Positions 38,268-46,540 of a stretch of 52,543 bases of DNA are shown here, in pieces. The translations under genes and the position numbers were made by a program. Below the pieces are notes generated by a model. It did no database searches and was not told the origin of the DNA. It worked only from the letters and a program-made list of their open reading frames with translations. Source of the stretch: an uncultured Bacteroidales bacterium (GTDB lineage Bacteria; Bacteroidota; Bacteroidia; Bacteroidales; Bacteroidaceae). The stretch's first letter is position 1. Each line of letters starts with the position of its first letter. The stretch spans positions 1 through 52,543 of the forward strand of contig CADAJV010000030.1 of NCBI GenBank assembly GCA_902788275.1. The letters are read 5' to 3'.

Positions 38268-40835
38268 ATGAGGAAAATTCTTTCATTATTATTTCTGTTT
38301 GTTGCAGTCACGGCCGAGGCGGCCGTGGTGGTAACTGCCAAGGCTCCGGCATCGGTAGGGGTGGGTTCTCAGTTTCGCCTGCAATATACGGTTAATAGTG
38401 CTGACGTCAACGGCCATCCTCAAATAGGTAACATTGCAGGATTTGATATTGTCTACGGACCTGCGGTGTCCACCAGCCAGAGTGTGCAGATCTATAATGG
38501 CAACAAGACGGAAAACTCTTCTACTACCTTTACCTACACACTGATAGCCCGTAAGGAAGGCACCTATCAGATGCCCTCCGTCACCCTCAATGTGGGCGGT
38601 CGCAACTACTCCTCCAACAGGCCCACGGTGCATGTTGCGAAGGCTGGTAGCGGGCAAGTCCGTCAGCAGTCGGGCAGCAGTCAGCCCTATCAGCAGCCTG
38701 CTGCTCAGTCGCGTTCTTCGCAAGGCTCCGGTCGTGTGGCGCCCGGCGATTTGTATATTGAAGTATCCTCCAACAAGAAGGTTGTCTATGAGCAGGAGCC
38801 GGTATTGCTGTCATATAGGGTTTATACCACTCAGGCCCTTGAGCAACTGCAGGGAAAGATGCCTGACCTTAAGGGCTTTGTGGCTAAGGAGGTGCCACTG
38901 CCTCGCGATAAGCACCTAAGCGTGGTTAATCATAATGGGCGCACGGTGCAGACTACCACGTGGAGCCAATATGTGATGTTTCCTCAGCAGAGTGGCAAAC
39001 TGACCATTCCCTCCATTCCCTTCGAGGGGGTGATAGCTTACGCCAATCGCAATATAGATCCTATTGATGCCTTCTTCTTCGGCACCAGTGCCACCACCCA
39101 TGTTAATCATACCGTCAATGCCCCCTCGCTCGACATCACCGTCAAGCCCCTGCCGTCCAGGCCGCCGGGATTCTCTGGGGCGGTGGGCAGCAATTTCAGC
39201 ATTACTGCTGCCGTGGCCACTAAGACTCCGCGCGAGAACGAGACTCTCACCCTGATGGTCAAGGTGCACGGCATTGGCAATATTGACCTCATCAGTCCTC
39301 CCGAGGTGCGCTTCCCCTCCGATTTTGAGACTCTTGACAGCAAGCAGAACGCTAACACTCAGCTTACACCTCAGGGAATGGATGGTGATATGACGATAGA
39401 GTATTATGCCATACCCAACCACAAAGGGCAGTTCACTATTCCGCCTGTGGAACTGACTTATTTTAATCCTGCTGACGGTGCATATCACACTGTATCTACG
39501 GGCAAGGCTATCGTGGTCAACGTTGCCAAGGGCAATCCCAATTCTTACGCGGCACGCCAGCGCATGAAGAATGATGATATCCGCCATATCCATCTCGACC
39601 CACTGTCATCGGGCGAAAATTCCTCTAAGGGAAGCCAGATACCTGTTTATTTGGCTTATCTGCTGCTTTTGGCGGCCTTTGTGACGATATATAAACTGTT
39701 GCAACTGCGCCAGCACCGTAATGATGATGTGCAGGGCCGCTCGTTGCGCAAGGCAGGCAGCAGGGCCAATGCCAGACTCAAGGATGCCTATGCCAAGATG
39801 CAGGCTGACCAGCCTGCTGAGTTCTATGCCGCTACGCTCAGCGCACTCCGCAATTTTGTGGCCGACAAGATGACCCTTCCTGCCACGGATGTTACTAAGG
39901 AGAAAATATCTGCCCTCTTTGCAGACTACGGTGTGCCTGATGACATTGCCAGCCGCTATATCAACCTGGTAAGTAACTGCGAGCTGCATATCTATGGTGT
40001 CAGTTCGGTCAGCCACGATGAGATGCGTGCCGCCTACAATGATGCAGAGGATATCATCGCCAAGCTCAATCCGTTGCTTAAGAAGAAAAAGATGAATCGT
40101 ACCTTGTTTATAATAATAGCGTTGATGTGCAGTATGAGCCTGTCAGCGCAGAATAAGGCGGAGGCTGACACTCTCTATTCACAACACCATTATGCGGAGG
40201 CCGCTGAGGCTTATGTCAAGCTGCTCAAAACTCGTCCTCACGATGCCCAGCTGCTTTATAATCTGGGCAACAGCTATTATCGCCTTAAGGATATGTCACA
40301 TGCCATTCTGGCATACGAGCGTGCAGCAAAGCTTAACCCCTCAGATGCAGACTGCCGCCATAATCTTGCCATGGCCCGCGCGCAGACTCAAGATAAGTTC
40401 TACTCGCCTAGCGACCTTGACATTGCCTGGTCGTTTAATAAGCTGGTCAACATCTTTGGTGCGTCGGGATGGGCCTGGCTGGCTGTAGTGGCATTTGCAT
40501 TGCTGCTGGCAGCCATACTGGTGCTGCGTTTCAGCAGTACTCGGGGACTTAAGAAATCGGCCTTTGCTGTAATCTTGCTTTCTGCGGTGTTTGTTGCGAT
40601 GTTTAATATCTTTGCCTTGATTCAGCGTTCAAAATATAACGACCACTCCTCGGCCATAATTATGACTACCACTAAGCTGATGAGTACCCCTGACACCACA
40701 GGCACTAACCTCTTCACCCTTCACGGCGGCACAAAGGTTTCGCTTAATGATACTACCCTGCCTGCGTGGACTGAAGTTTCTCTTAGCGATGGTCAGAAGG
40801 GTTGGATAGACAATAGGGATTTTGAAAAAATATAA
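38268..40835 (+). CDS. BatD-BatE fusion
   Basis: The 855-residue open frame joins BatD and BatE. Residues 1-19 are a signal peptide. BatD beta-domains run to about 450, with a Ser/Gln-rich linker at 130-155. A membrane helix (about 458-478) and a cytoplasmic helical domain follow up to LKKKK at 604-608. From Met609 the text restarts with a signal peptide (MNRTLFIIIALMCSMSLSAQ), TPR repeats (about 630-700), two membrane helices and an SH3-like end, which is BatE. No stop lies between. Removing one A from the five-A run at 40086-40090 would give a TGA overlapping the ATG at 40092. See findings. Confidence 0.88.
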   Translation: MRKILSLLFLFVAVTAEAAVVVTAKAPASVGVGSQFRLQYTVNSADVNGHPQIGNIAGFDIVYGPAVSTSQSVQIYNGNKTENSSTTFTYTLIARKEGTYQMPSVTLNVGGRNYSSNRPTVHVAKAGSGQVRQQSGSSQPYQQPAAQSRSSQGSGRVAPGDLYIEVSSNKKVVYEQEPVLLSYRVYTTQALEQLQGKMPDLKGFVAKEVPLPRDKHLSVVNHNGRTVQTTTWSQYVMFPQQSGKLTIPSIPFEGVIAYANRNIDPIDAFFFGTSATTHVNHTVNAPSLDITVKPLPSRPPGFSGAVGSNFSITAAVATKTPRENETLTLMVKVHGIGNIDLISPPEVRFPSDFETLDSKQNANTQLTPQGMDGDMTIEYYAIPNHKGQFTIPPVELTYFNPADGAYHTVSTGKAIVVNVAKGNPNSYAARQRMKNDDIRHIHLDPLSSGENSSKGSQIPVYLAYLLLLAAFVTIYKLLQLRQHRNDDVQGRSLRKAGSRANARLKDAYAKMQADQPAEFYAATLSALRNFVADKMTLPATDVTKEKISALFADYGVPDDIASRYINLVSNCELHIYGVSSVSHDEMRAAYNDAEDIIAKLNPLLKKKKMNRTLFIIIALMCSMSLSAQNKAEADTLYSQHHYAEAAEAYVKLLKTRPHDAQLLYNLGNSYYRLKDMSHAILAYERAAKLNPSDADCRHNLAMARAQTQDKFYSPSDLDIAWSFNKLVNIFGASGWAWLAVVAFALLLAAILVLRFSSTRGLKKSAFAVILLSAVFVAMFNIFALIQRSKYNDHSSAIIMTTTKLMSTPDTTGTNLFTLHGGTKVSLNDTTLPAWTEVSLSDGQKGWIDNRDFEKI

Positions 40836-40847
40836 ACAGATAATATT

Positions 40848-41381
40848 ATGAAAAGATTATCCGTGTTTTTCCTTATGGTTATTGGCGGCTTTTTTGCTTT
40901 CGCCCAGACGGCCAGTTCTCTGGATGTTTATATCCTTGACCCCACTGACACCGACACCAATGTCCGCAGTGCCCCCAAGGGGAAGGTTGTGGACAAGATT
41001 CCTGCTGAAGGCATATGGATGCTTGCGGTAAGCAAACCGCGCAATGGTTGGTGGCAAATCAACAACGGTATGTATTATGACGCTGTTCCTGACAACAATC
41101 CTGACGGTGATGCCTTCATCTCACTTCATGGCTCTACTACCGGCTATTGGATTCACTATAGTTGTATAGGGTTTGGTCTGGTCGGTAATGGCAGCGGACA
41201 TAAGTTCCTCGCCGCTCCCGACAATAAGGCACGTGCTGTCTATATCAGCAGGATTGACGAGCAAGTGCACCCTCTTGAATTGCGTGGTGATTGGGTGAAG
41301 GTAGTTACCCTTGACGGCAAGCATACCGGCTGGATACCAACGTATATTATTTGTGACAATCCTCTTACTACCTGTCCTTAG
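40848..41381 (+). CDS. Secreted SH3-like protein following the bat genes
   Basis: The 177-residue protein has a signal peptide (about 1-20) and two bacterial-SH3-like halves, the first with NVRSAPKGKVVDKIPA and NGWWQINNG, the second with GDWVKVVTLDG and GWIP. It begins 12 bp after the BatE part, so it is probably the last gene of the operon. SH3b modules often bind peptidoglycan or peptides; its partner here is unknown. It resembles the SH3 end of BatE and may work with it. Confidence 0.8.
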   Translation: MKRLSVFFLMVIGGFFAFAQTASSLDVYILDPTDTDTNVRSAPKGKVVDKIPAEGIWMLAVSKPRNGWWQINNGMYYDAVPDNNPDGDAFISLHGSTTGYWIHYSCIGFGLVGNGSGHKFLAAPDNKARAVYISRIDEQVHPLELRGDWVKVVTLDGKHTGWIPTYIICDNPLTTCP

Positions 41382-41452
41382 AGGCTGCTGATATATCTTG
41401 GACGAAACTATAATATTTGGGGTATTTGGCGCAATAATTGTGGAAATATAAT

Positions 41453-41460
41453 TATCTTTG
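41453..41460 (+). promoter_or_regulatory. Probable -7 element for aspS
   Basis: TATCTTTG fits TAnnTTTG. TTG codons of the -33 type lie 12 and 24 bp away, neither ideal. A leader of about 45 nt would precede the ATG at 41512. Confidence 0.5.
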
Positions 41461-41511
41461 CACACATTCTCTCAAACTTACGTATTTTAATTGTCAAATC
41501 ATCAAATAAAA

Positions 41512-43278
41512 ATGTATAGGACTAAGACATGTGGCCAGTTGCGCATCAGCGATGTAGGCCAGCAGGTAACCTTGGCGGGCTGGGTACAGAGAACCCGCAA
41601 AATGGGAGGCATGACCTTTGTTGACCTCCGCGACCGCTACGGTATCACGCAGCTTGTTTTTAACGAAGAGACAGACAAGGCCCTATGCGATGAGGCCAAC
41701 AAGCTGGGGCGCGAATTTGTCATTCAGGTGGTGGGCACTGTGAATGAGCGCTACAACAAGAATCCCAAGATGCCTACCGGCGATATCGAGATAATCGTCA
41801 GCACTCTCACGGTGCTTAACGCCAGCCTCACACCTCCTTTTACCATTGAGGAGAACTCCGACGGCGGTGACGAGCTGCGTATGAAGTATCGCTACCTCGA
41901 CCTGCGTCGCTCCAACGTAAGGGCCAACCTCGAGCTACGTCATAAGTTCTGCCTCGCCGTTCGCCACTTCCTCGACTCCAAAGGTTTCCTCGAGATAGAG
42001 ACTCCCGTGCTGGTAGGTTCTACCCCCGAAGGCGCACGCGATTTCATCGTGCCTTCTCGCATGAATCCCGGCCAGTTCTATGCTCTGCCCCAGAGCCCAC
42101 AGACGCTCAAGCAGTTGCTCATGGTAGCTGGTATGGACCGCTATTTCCAGATAGTCAAGTGCTTCCGCGATGAAGACCTCCGTGCCGACCGTCAGCCTGA
42201 GTTCACCCAGATAGATTGCGAGATGAGCTTCGTGGAGCAGGACGACATTATCCGCACCTTTGAGGAGATGACCAAGTACCTCTTCAAGGAAGTGCGTGGC
42301 TATGACCTCGGCGAGGCCCCCTTCCTGCGCATGCCCTGGCTTGAGGCTATGACCCGCTTCGGTTCCGACAAGCCCGACATGCGCTTCGGCATGGAGTTTG
42401 TAGAGCTGATGGATGTGCTCAAGGGCACTGGCGAGTTTGGTGTCTTCAATGAGGCAGCCTATATCGGCGGTATCTGTGCCAAGGGTTGCGCTGCTTATAC
42501 CCGCAAGCAGATTGACGAGCTCACCAATTTCGTCAAGAGCCCCCAGATAGGCGCCAAGGGTCTCGTATATGCCCGTGTGGCTGAGGATGGCAGCGTCAAG
42601 AGCAGCGTCGACAAGTTCTACACCTCCGAGGTGCTCAGCCGCCTTGCTCAGAAGATGCAGGCAGAGCCCGGCGACCTCATCCTCATCATCAGCGGTCCCG
42701 ATGCCATGAAAGCCCGCAAGCAGCTCTGTGAGTTGCGCCTGCTGATGGGCGACCGCCTCGGCCTGCGTGACAAGAATAAGTTTGCCCTTCTGTGGGTCGT
42801 AGACTTCCCAATGTTTGAGTGGAGCGACGAGGAGCAGCGCCTCATGGCCATGCACCATCCGTTCACAGCCCCCAAGCCCAGCGACATTCCCAAGCTCGAC
42901 ACCGACCCAGCTTCTGTGCTGGCCGATGCCTACGACATGGTGTGCAACGGTGTTGAGGTCGGCGGTGGTTCTATCCGTATCCACGACGCAGTCCTTCAGG
43001 CCAAGATCTTTGAGGTGCTCGGCTTTACCCCCGAGAAGGCTCAGGAGCAGTTCGGCTTCCTCATGAATGCCTTCAAGTACGGAGCACCTCCTCACGGTGG
43101 TCTGGCCTATGGTCTTGACCGCTTCGTGAGCCTCTTTGCAGGCCTCGACAGTATCCGCGACTGCATCGCCTTCCCCAAGAACAACTCTGGCCGCGACGTG
43201 ATGCTTGACGCACCCTCTGCCGTTGACCAGGCACAGCTCGACGAGCTCAAGCTGATGCTGGCGCCTGTGGAAAAGTAA
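41512..43278 (+). CDS. aspS: Aspartyl-tRNA synthetase
   Basis: This class II synthetase charges tRNA-Asp. The start at 41512 ([10 protein letters not shown], 588 residues) is used instead of an upstream TTG, because it is the first ATG and matches the family start. The OB-fold anticodon domain comes first ([15 protein letters not shown]). Motif 1 and motif 2 of the catalytic domain ([18 protein letters not shown]) follow, with the bacterial GAD insertion in the middle and motif 3 at GLAYGLDR. The length is normal for the bacterial form. A strong hairpin terminator follows at 43323-43361. Confidence 0.96.
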   Translation: MYRTKTCGQLRISDVGQQVTLAGWVQRTRKMGGMTFVDLRDRYGITQLVFNEETDKALCDEANKLGREFVIQVVGTVNERYNKNPKMPTGDIEIIVSTLTVLNASLTPPFTIEENSDGGDELRMKYRYLDLRRSNVRANLELRHKFCLAVRHFLDSKGFLEIETPVLVGSTPEGARDFIVPSRMNPGQFYALPQSPQTLKQLLMVAGMDRYFQIVKCFRDEDLRADRQPEFTQIDCEMSFVEQDDIIRTFEEMTKYLFKEVRGYDLGEAPFLRMPWLEAMTRFGSDKPDMRFGMEFVELMDVLKGTGEFGVFNEAAYIGGICAKGCAAYTRKQIDELTNFVKSPQIGAKGLVYARVAEDGSVKSSVDKFYTSEVLSRLAQKMQAEPGDLILIISGPDAMKARKQLCELRLLMGDRLGLRDKNKFALLWVVDFPMFEWSDEEQRLMAMHHPFTAPKPSDIPKLDTDPASVLADAYDMVCNGVEVGGGSIRIHDAVLQAKIFEVLGFTPEKAQEQFGFLMNAFKYGAPPHGGLAYGLDRFVSLFAGLDSIRDCIAFPKNNSGRDVMLDAPSAVDQAQLDELKLMLAPVEK

Positions 43279-43322
43279 TCTTTTGCTGACCACATGGCAG
43301 TATTTCCTGCCACTGATAAACC

Positions 43323-43361
43323 AATGTCCGCCAAAAGCATTCTGCGCTTTTGGCGGACATT
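43323..43361 (+). terminator. Hairpin terminator after aspS
   Basis: AATGTCCGCCAAAAGC (43323-43338) and GCTTTTGGCGGACATT (43346-43361) form a perfect 16-bp stem with a 7-nt loop. The bases after it are CTTATGG, without a long T-run. Confidence 0.8.
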
Positions 43362-43402
43362 CTTATGGACAGGCTCAGCCATCACATAGTCGCGAGGAAG
43401 TA

Positions 43403-43549
43403 AAATCTAATCGCGCCGAAACAAAATCTAATCGCGCCGAAACGAAATCTAATCGCGCACAAGTCAAATCTAATCGCGCCGAAACCGAACACCTCTGCGC
43501 ATTTAGAAAAAATGTTCTCGCGATGAGGAAAAATGTTCGCGACATTGGT
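43403..43549 (+). repeat. 21-bp unit array, copy 4 (seven units, 147 bp)
   Basis: Units start at 43403, 43424, 43445, 43466, 43487, 43508 and 43529. The first four begin AAATCTAATCGCGCC or nearly so. The fifth holds a reversed, diverged core (GCGCATTTAGA), and the last two begin AAAAATGTTC with CGCGA. One frame is open as heptads such as KSNRAET. The nearest in-frame start is a TTG at 43283 with no leader, so I do not call a protein. It lies between the aspS terminator and the end of the convergent small lipoprotein gene. Confidence 0.9.
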
Positions 43550-43605
43550 CGCTAAAAAGCGCCCAATATTGTTTCTACATTGCAGCCTGACCGTTTCCCG
43601 TGGCT

Positions 43606-43956
43606 TTATTCGTCGGCATCATCGGTGATTTCTCCCATCTGTCCGCGGTCGATGTCGGTATTGTTGTCGTTAGGGTTTACACCCTGAAACAGTGCTCCCA
43701 CGAACTTCACTTCCAGGTCCTTTTTTCGTTTCTTCTGTTCGCTGGTGCCTCTGGTGTCTATCTCCTGAATGGTGGGGCCGATGTCAGTAATCTTGCGGTT
43801 AAGATTATCAGCAGCCGTCTGGTCACCGTTCTTGATGGCTTCGATGGTCTGGTCGATGAGGTCTTCGTACTGGTCGAGGGCGGCATCATACTTGTTTTGT
43901 TCGCCGCAGGCCATGAGTCCAAAGGCTGCAATGGCAATGAGGATGATTTTTTTCAT
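43606..43956 (-). CDS. Small lipoprotein of unknown function
   Basis: The 116-residue protein has a lipoprotein signal (lipobox LMAC, Cys17). The mature part is highly charged and mostly helical (YDAALDQYEDLIDQTIEAI, then KNGDQTAADNLNRK), perhaps a coiled coil. It ends in an acidic Asn/Asp-rich tail. Similar short lipoproteins are common in Bacteroidales and have no known role. It has its own TATCTTTG promoter element upstream and converges on the 21-bp array. Confidence 0.78.
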   Translation of the reverse strand: MKKIILIAIAAFGLMACGEQNKYDAALDQYEDLIDQTIEAIKNGDQTAADNLNRKITDIGPTIQEIDTRGTSEQKKRKKDLEVKFVGALFQGVNPNDNNTDIDRGQMGEITDDADE

Positions 43957-43987
43957 GTATCTTTGTCAGATTAGAAGTTATGCAATG

Positions 43988-44015
43988 CAAAGATAGATTA
44001 TTTTATCCATACCAA
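43988..44015 (-). promoter_or_regulatory. Promoter of the small lipoprotein gene
   Basis: On the minus strand TATCTTTG is at 43988-43995 with TTG 17 bp upstream (44013-44015). The leader would be about 25-30 nt. Confidence 0.6.
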
Positions 44016-44188
44016 GAGCCGTTATGGTGGCATTTTCGCTTTTTGTTTCGCTTTTCGTTTTCGTTAACTTGTCCGTTCAATCGGAATAATCCGTGGTTAA
44101 AAAACACAGATTGCACGGATCTAACGGCTTTTTGTTTTTGTTTTCGTTTTCGTTTTCGTTAATTCGTTTTCATTTTCATTTTTTATCG
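44016..44188. other. Low-complexity spacer with a hairpin upstream of mnmA
   Basis: TTTTCG-type repeats (44031-44065 and 44130-44175) surround an imperfect palindromic word: ATCCGTG (44089-44095) pairs with CACGGAT (44114-44120). The open frame through this region upstream of mnmA is only repeats (FLFLFSFSFS), so it is not part of the gene. Confidence 0.5.
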
Positions 44189-44196
44189 TACTTTTG
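44189..44196 (+). promoter_or_regulatory. -7 element placing the mnmA transcript start at its start codon
   Basis: TACTTTTG fits TAnnTTTG and ends only 4 bp before the ATG at 44201. A TTTTC in place of TTTG is near the -33 position. If this is the promoter, the mRNA would be leaderless or nearly so. Confidence 0.5.
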
Positions 44197-44200
44197 CAGT

Positions 44201-45310
44201 ATGAATATTGCTTTGCTTGCTTCGGGGGGCGTTGACAGCGCCGTGGCTACTCATCTGCTCTGTGAAAGAGGGGAGAAGCCTACCTTATTTTATATTATCA
44301 TAGGCGCGCACGAGGACAGTGAGTTTTCATGCACTATGGAGGAGGATCTTGAAATGGTTAATCTCTTGGCGCGCCAGTATGGGTTAAAAGTAGAGACTGT
44401 TGACCTTCACCGCGACTATTGGGAGCAGGTTGTCGGCTATCTTATCGACAGGGTTAAAAAGGGACTCACACCTAATCCCGATGTTATGTGTAACAGCCTT
44501 ATTAAGTTTGGCTGTTTTTATGACAGGGTAGGTAAGGACTTTGACAGGATAGCTACGGGTCACTATGCATCTACTCTGCTGCTGGATGGCGTGAAATATC
44601 TGGCCACATCGCCCGATCCGGTGAAGGATCAGACGGACTTTCTTTGCCAAATCACTTCGGAACAACTTAGCATTCTTGACTTTCCCATTGGATTGATGCA
44701 AAAGAGGGAGGTTCGCGACATTGCGGAGCGCAACGGTCTGGCCCCAGCTCATCGCAAGGATAGCCAGGGCATCTGTTTTCTTGGCAATACTACCTACAAT
44801 GCTCTGCTGCGTCATTATCTTGGCGAACGGCAGGGTAATATCGTGGAGTGGGAAACTGGCAGAGTGCTTGGGCAGCACCAGGGTTATTGGTTTTTCACCT
44901 TGGGCCAGCGCAAGGGATTGCGGCTAGGTGGCGGGCCATGGTTTGTAGTGAAAAAGGATATTGATGACAATATTGTTTATGTAACACGCAATATTGAGAG
45001 CCCTGGCCTTTTATGCAATGCCAGCGAGTTTGCTCTCAGCGATTGGCATGAAATAAGATCTGGCCAAGGTTCTTCCTCTTTAGTACCTACTCTTTCTTCA
45101 CCTCCCTTCGCTTGTTATTTTAAAATCCGTCATTCGCCAGAGTTTGAGGAAGGCACGTTTGGCTACTCCGAACAGACTGGACGTTATGTGGTGAAGTGTA
45201 ACCGTACTTTGCGTGGAGTGGCCCCAGGGCAATTTGCCGTTATTTATGTACCTTATTCTGATGGTCGCAATATATGCCTTGGCAGTGGCGAAATTATGTG
45301 GAAAGAATAG
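44201..45310 (+). CDS. mnmA: tRNA-specific 2-thiouridylase
   Basis: The enzyme thiolates U34 in the anticodons of Lys, Glu and Gln tRNAs. I start at 44201 (369 residues), where MNIALLASGGVDSAV gives the PP-loop SGGVDS at 8-13; longer frames begin in repeat sequence. The catalytic cysteines are Cys97 in NPDVMCN and Cys192 in DSQGICFLG. Other family signatures are ATGHYA, KDQTDFLCQI and FTLGQRKGL. A slightly longer Ser/Pro loop is present near 290-305. It is a single gene. The tRNA-Lys gene in this window carries CTT, a possible substrate class. Confidence 0.92.
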   Translation: MNIALLASGGVDSAVATHLLCERGEKPTLFYIIIGAHEDSEFSCTMEEDLEMVNLLARQYGLKVETVDLHRDYWEQVVGYLIDRVKKGLTPNPDVMCNSLIKFGCFYDRVGKDFDRIATGHYASTLLLDGVKYLATSPDPVKDQTDFLCQITSEQLSILDFPIGLMQKREVRDIAERNGLAPAHRKDSQGICFLGNTTYNALLRHYLGERQGNIVEWETGRVLGQHQGYWFFTLGQRKGLRLGGGPWFVVKKDIDDNIVYVTRNIESPGLLCNASEFALSDWHEIRSGQGSSSLVPTLSSPPFACYFKIRHSPEFEEGTFGYSEQTGRYVVKCNRTLRGVAPGQFAVIYVPYSDGRNICLGSGEIMWKE

Positions 45311-45349
45311 AAATTCTTCTTTCTGTTGCATTTTTTTGCGTATTTAGCA

Positions 45350-45379
45350 TTGAAATTCCAAAATTTGTGAATATCTTTG
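45350..45379 (+). promoter_or_regulatory. Promoter of the argR-argD operon
   Basis: TTG (45350-45352), a 19-bp spacer and TATCTTTG (45372-45379) match the Bacteroidetes consensus. The leader to the ATG at 45407 is about 20 nt. ArgR boxes were not resolved by eye. Confidence 0.75.
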
Positions 45380-45406
45380 CACCGATATAATTATTAAATA
45401 AAGATT

Positions 45407-45874
45407 ATGGCAACTAAGAAATCAAGACTGGAGGTGTTGCGCTCACTCTTGCAGGAGCACACATTTGAGAGCCAGGAGGGAATCCTTCGTGCGTTGATAG
45501 ACAGCGGATTTTCCGTGGCCCAGCCTACGTTGTCGCGAGACCTCAGAGCCCTGAAGGTGTCAAAGGTGTTTACTGAAAGTGGTACTTATGCCTACGTTTT
45601 GCCTCAGGCAAAGGTGGAGCATGAGGTCCGCCGGCATGTGGTGCCGCACACCTATGGTTTTCAGTCTGTGGAATTTTCTGGCAATTTGGCGATTATTAAG
45701 ACTGCAAGCGGTTATGCCAGCTCACTGTCGGGTGAGCTTGACAATCTCAATTCCAGGGAGGTGCTGGGCACTGTGGCTGGTGATGATACTATCATCGTTG
45801 TGCTACGGGAGGGTACTTCTCGCAGTGTGGTAACCAATATGCTTAAAGCGGTTATTCCTCATTATGGGGAGTAG
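45407..45874 (+). CDS. argR: Arginine repressor
   Basis: The 155-residue protein has the N-terminal winged helix with VAQPTLSRDLRALKV (about 37-51; the typical form is QATLSRD) and the C-terminal oligomerisation/arginine-binding domain with GTVAGDDTIIVVLR (about 121-134). It represses arginine synthesis genes when arginine is plentiful. It is the first gene of a cluster with a GNAT enzyme, argG, argC and argD, so it probably controls its own operon. Confidence 0.93.
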   Translation: MATKKSRLEVLRSLLQEHTFESQEGILRALIDSGFSVAQPTLSRDLRALKVSKVFTESGTYAYVLPQAKVEHEVRRHVVPHTYGFQSVEFSGNLAIIKTASGYASSLSGELDNLNSREVLGTVAGDDTIIVVLREGTSRSVVTNMLKAVIPHYGE

Positions 45875-45882
45875 AGAGGAGG
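45875..45882 (+). promoter_or_regulatory. Canonical Shine-Dalgarno before the GNAT gene
   Basis: AGAGGAGG begins directly after the argR stop codon and ends 7 nt before the ATG at 45890. Strong SD sites are uncommon in this phylum; most genes in this window have AT-rich leaders instead. Confidence 0.6.
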
Positions 45883-45889
45883 CATAACG

Positions 45890-46534
45890 ATGCACAATAG
45901 TGAGGAAGAAATCATTGAAAATATAAAGGTTCTCGTGGCCGATGAGTCTCACGAGAAGTATGTTGACACCATTTTGCAGACGATAGCAGATGCTGCCAAG
46001 GATCGCGGTACGGGTATTGCCAAGCGCACCCATGAGTATCTGACTACGAAGATGAAGGAGGCCAAGGCAGTGATTGCCTTGGTGGGAGATAGTTTTGCGG
46101 GTTTCAGCTATATTGAGACATGGGGTAATAAGAAGTATGTTACTACCTCAGGTCTTATTGTCCATCCCGATTTCCGCCACTTGGGTATAGCCAAGCGGAT
46201 TAAGGACATGACCTTCACCTTGGCCCGTATGCGATGGCCTCACGCCAAGATTTTCTCGCTTACCAGTGGTAAGGCTGTCATGAAGATGAACACAGCCTTG
46301 GGCTATCAGCCGGTCACCTTTGATGACCTTACTGACGATGAGGCTTTCTGGCGCGGCTGTGAGGGGTGCGTCAACTATCCCGTTCTCAAGGAACGCAACC
46401 GTAAGTTCTGCATATGTACTGCCATGCTCTTTGACCCCGAAGAGCATCTTCCGGCCAAGATTCCCCAGGCGGTGTTGGATCGTATTGCCCGCCTGGAGGG
46501 TCACGCCATTAATAATAAATCACAAACAGAATAA
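45890..46534 (+). CDS. GNAT acyltransferase, candidate N-acylglutamate synthase
   Basis: The 214-residue GNAT-fold protein has the acyl-CoA loop IVHPDFRHLGIAKRIK (about 87-102) and a C-terminal extension with CEGCVNYPVLKERNRKFC. It lies in the arginine operon, directly after argR (15 bp) and before argG (6 bp), at the position where the missing first enzyme would be expected. No ArgA or ArgJ is present in the window. I recall that genetics in B. thetaiotaomicron linked a protein in this position to N-succinylglutamate or N-acetylglutamate formation. Which acyl donor it uses here is not shown by the sequence. Confidence 0.8.
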   Translation: MHNSEEEIIENIKVLVADESHEKYVDTILQTIADAAKDRGTGIAKRTHEYLTTKMKEAKAVIALVGDSFAGFSYIETWGNKKYVTTSGLIVHPDFRHLGIAKRIKDMTFTLARMRWPHAKIFSLTSGKAVMKMNTALGYQPVTFDDLTDDEAFWRGCEGCVNYPVLKERNRKFCICTAMLFDPEEHLPAKIPQAVLDRIARLEGHAINNKSQTE

Positions 46535-46540
46535 TGCTAT

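Noticed and set aside
41935..43293. Open frame of 452 codons antisense to aspS
   Set aside because: It is a by-product of codon bias in aspS, which is unambiguous; the antisense product has no signal, domain or leader.
43283..43555. Possible heptad-repeat protein over the 21-bp array
   Set aside because: The only upstream start is a TTG inside the region after the aspS stop, with the terminator hairpin in its first codons. Listed as a finding, not a gene.
44093..44200. N-terminal extension of MnmA
   Set aside because: The added residues come from TTTTCG repeats and precede the promoter box; the PP-loop starts normally from the ATG at 44201.
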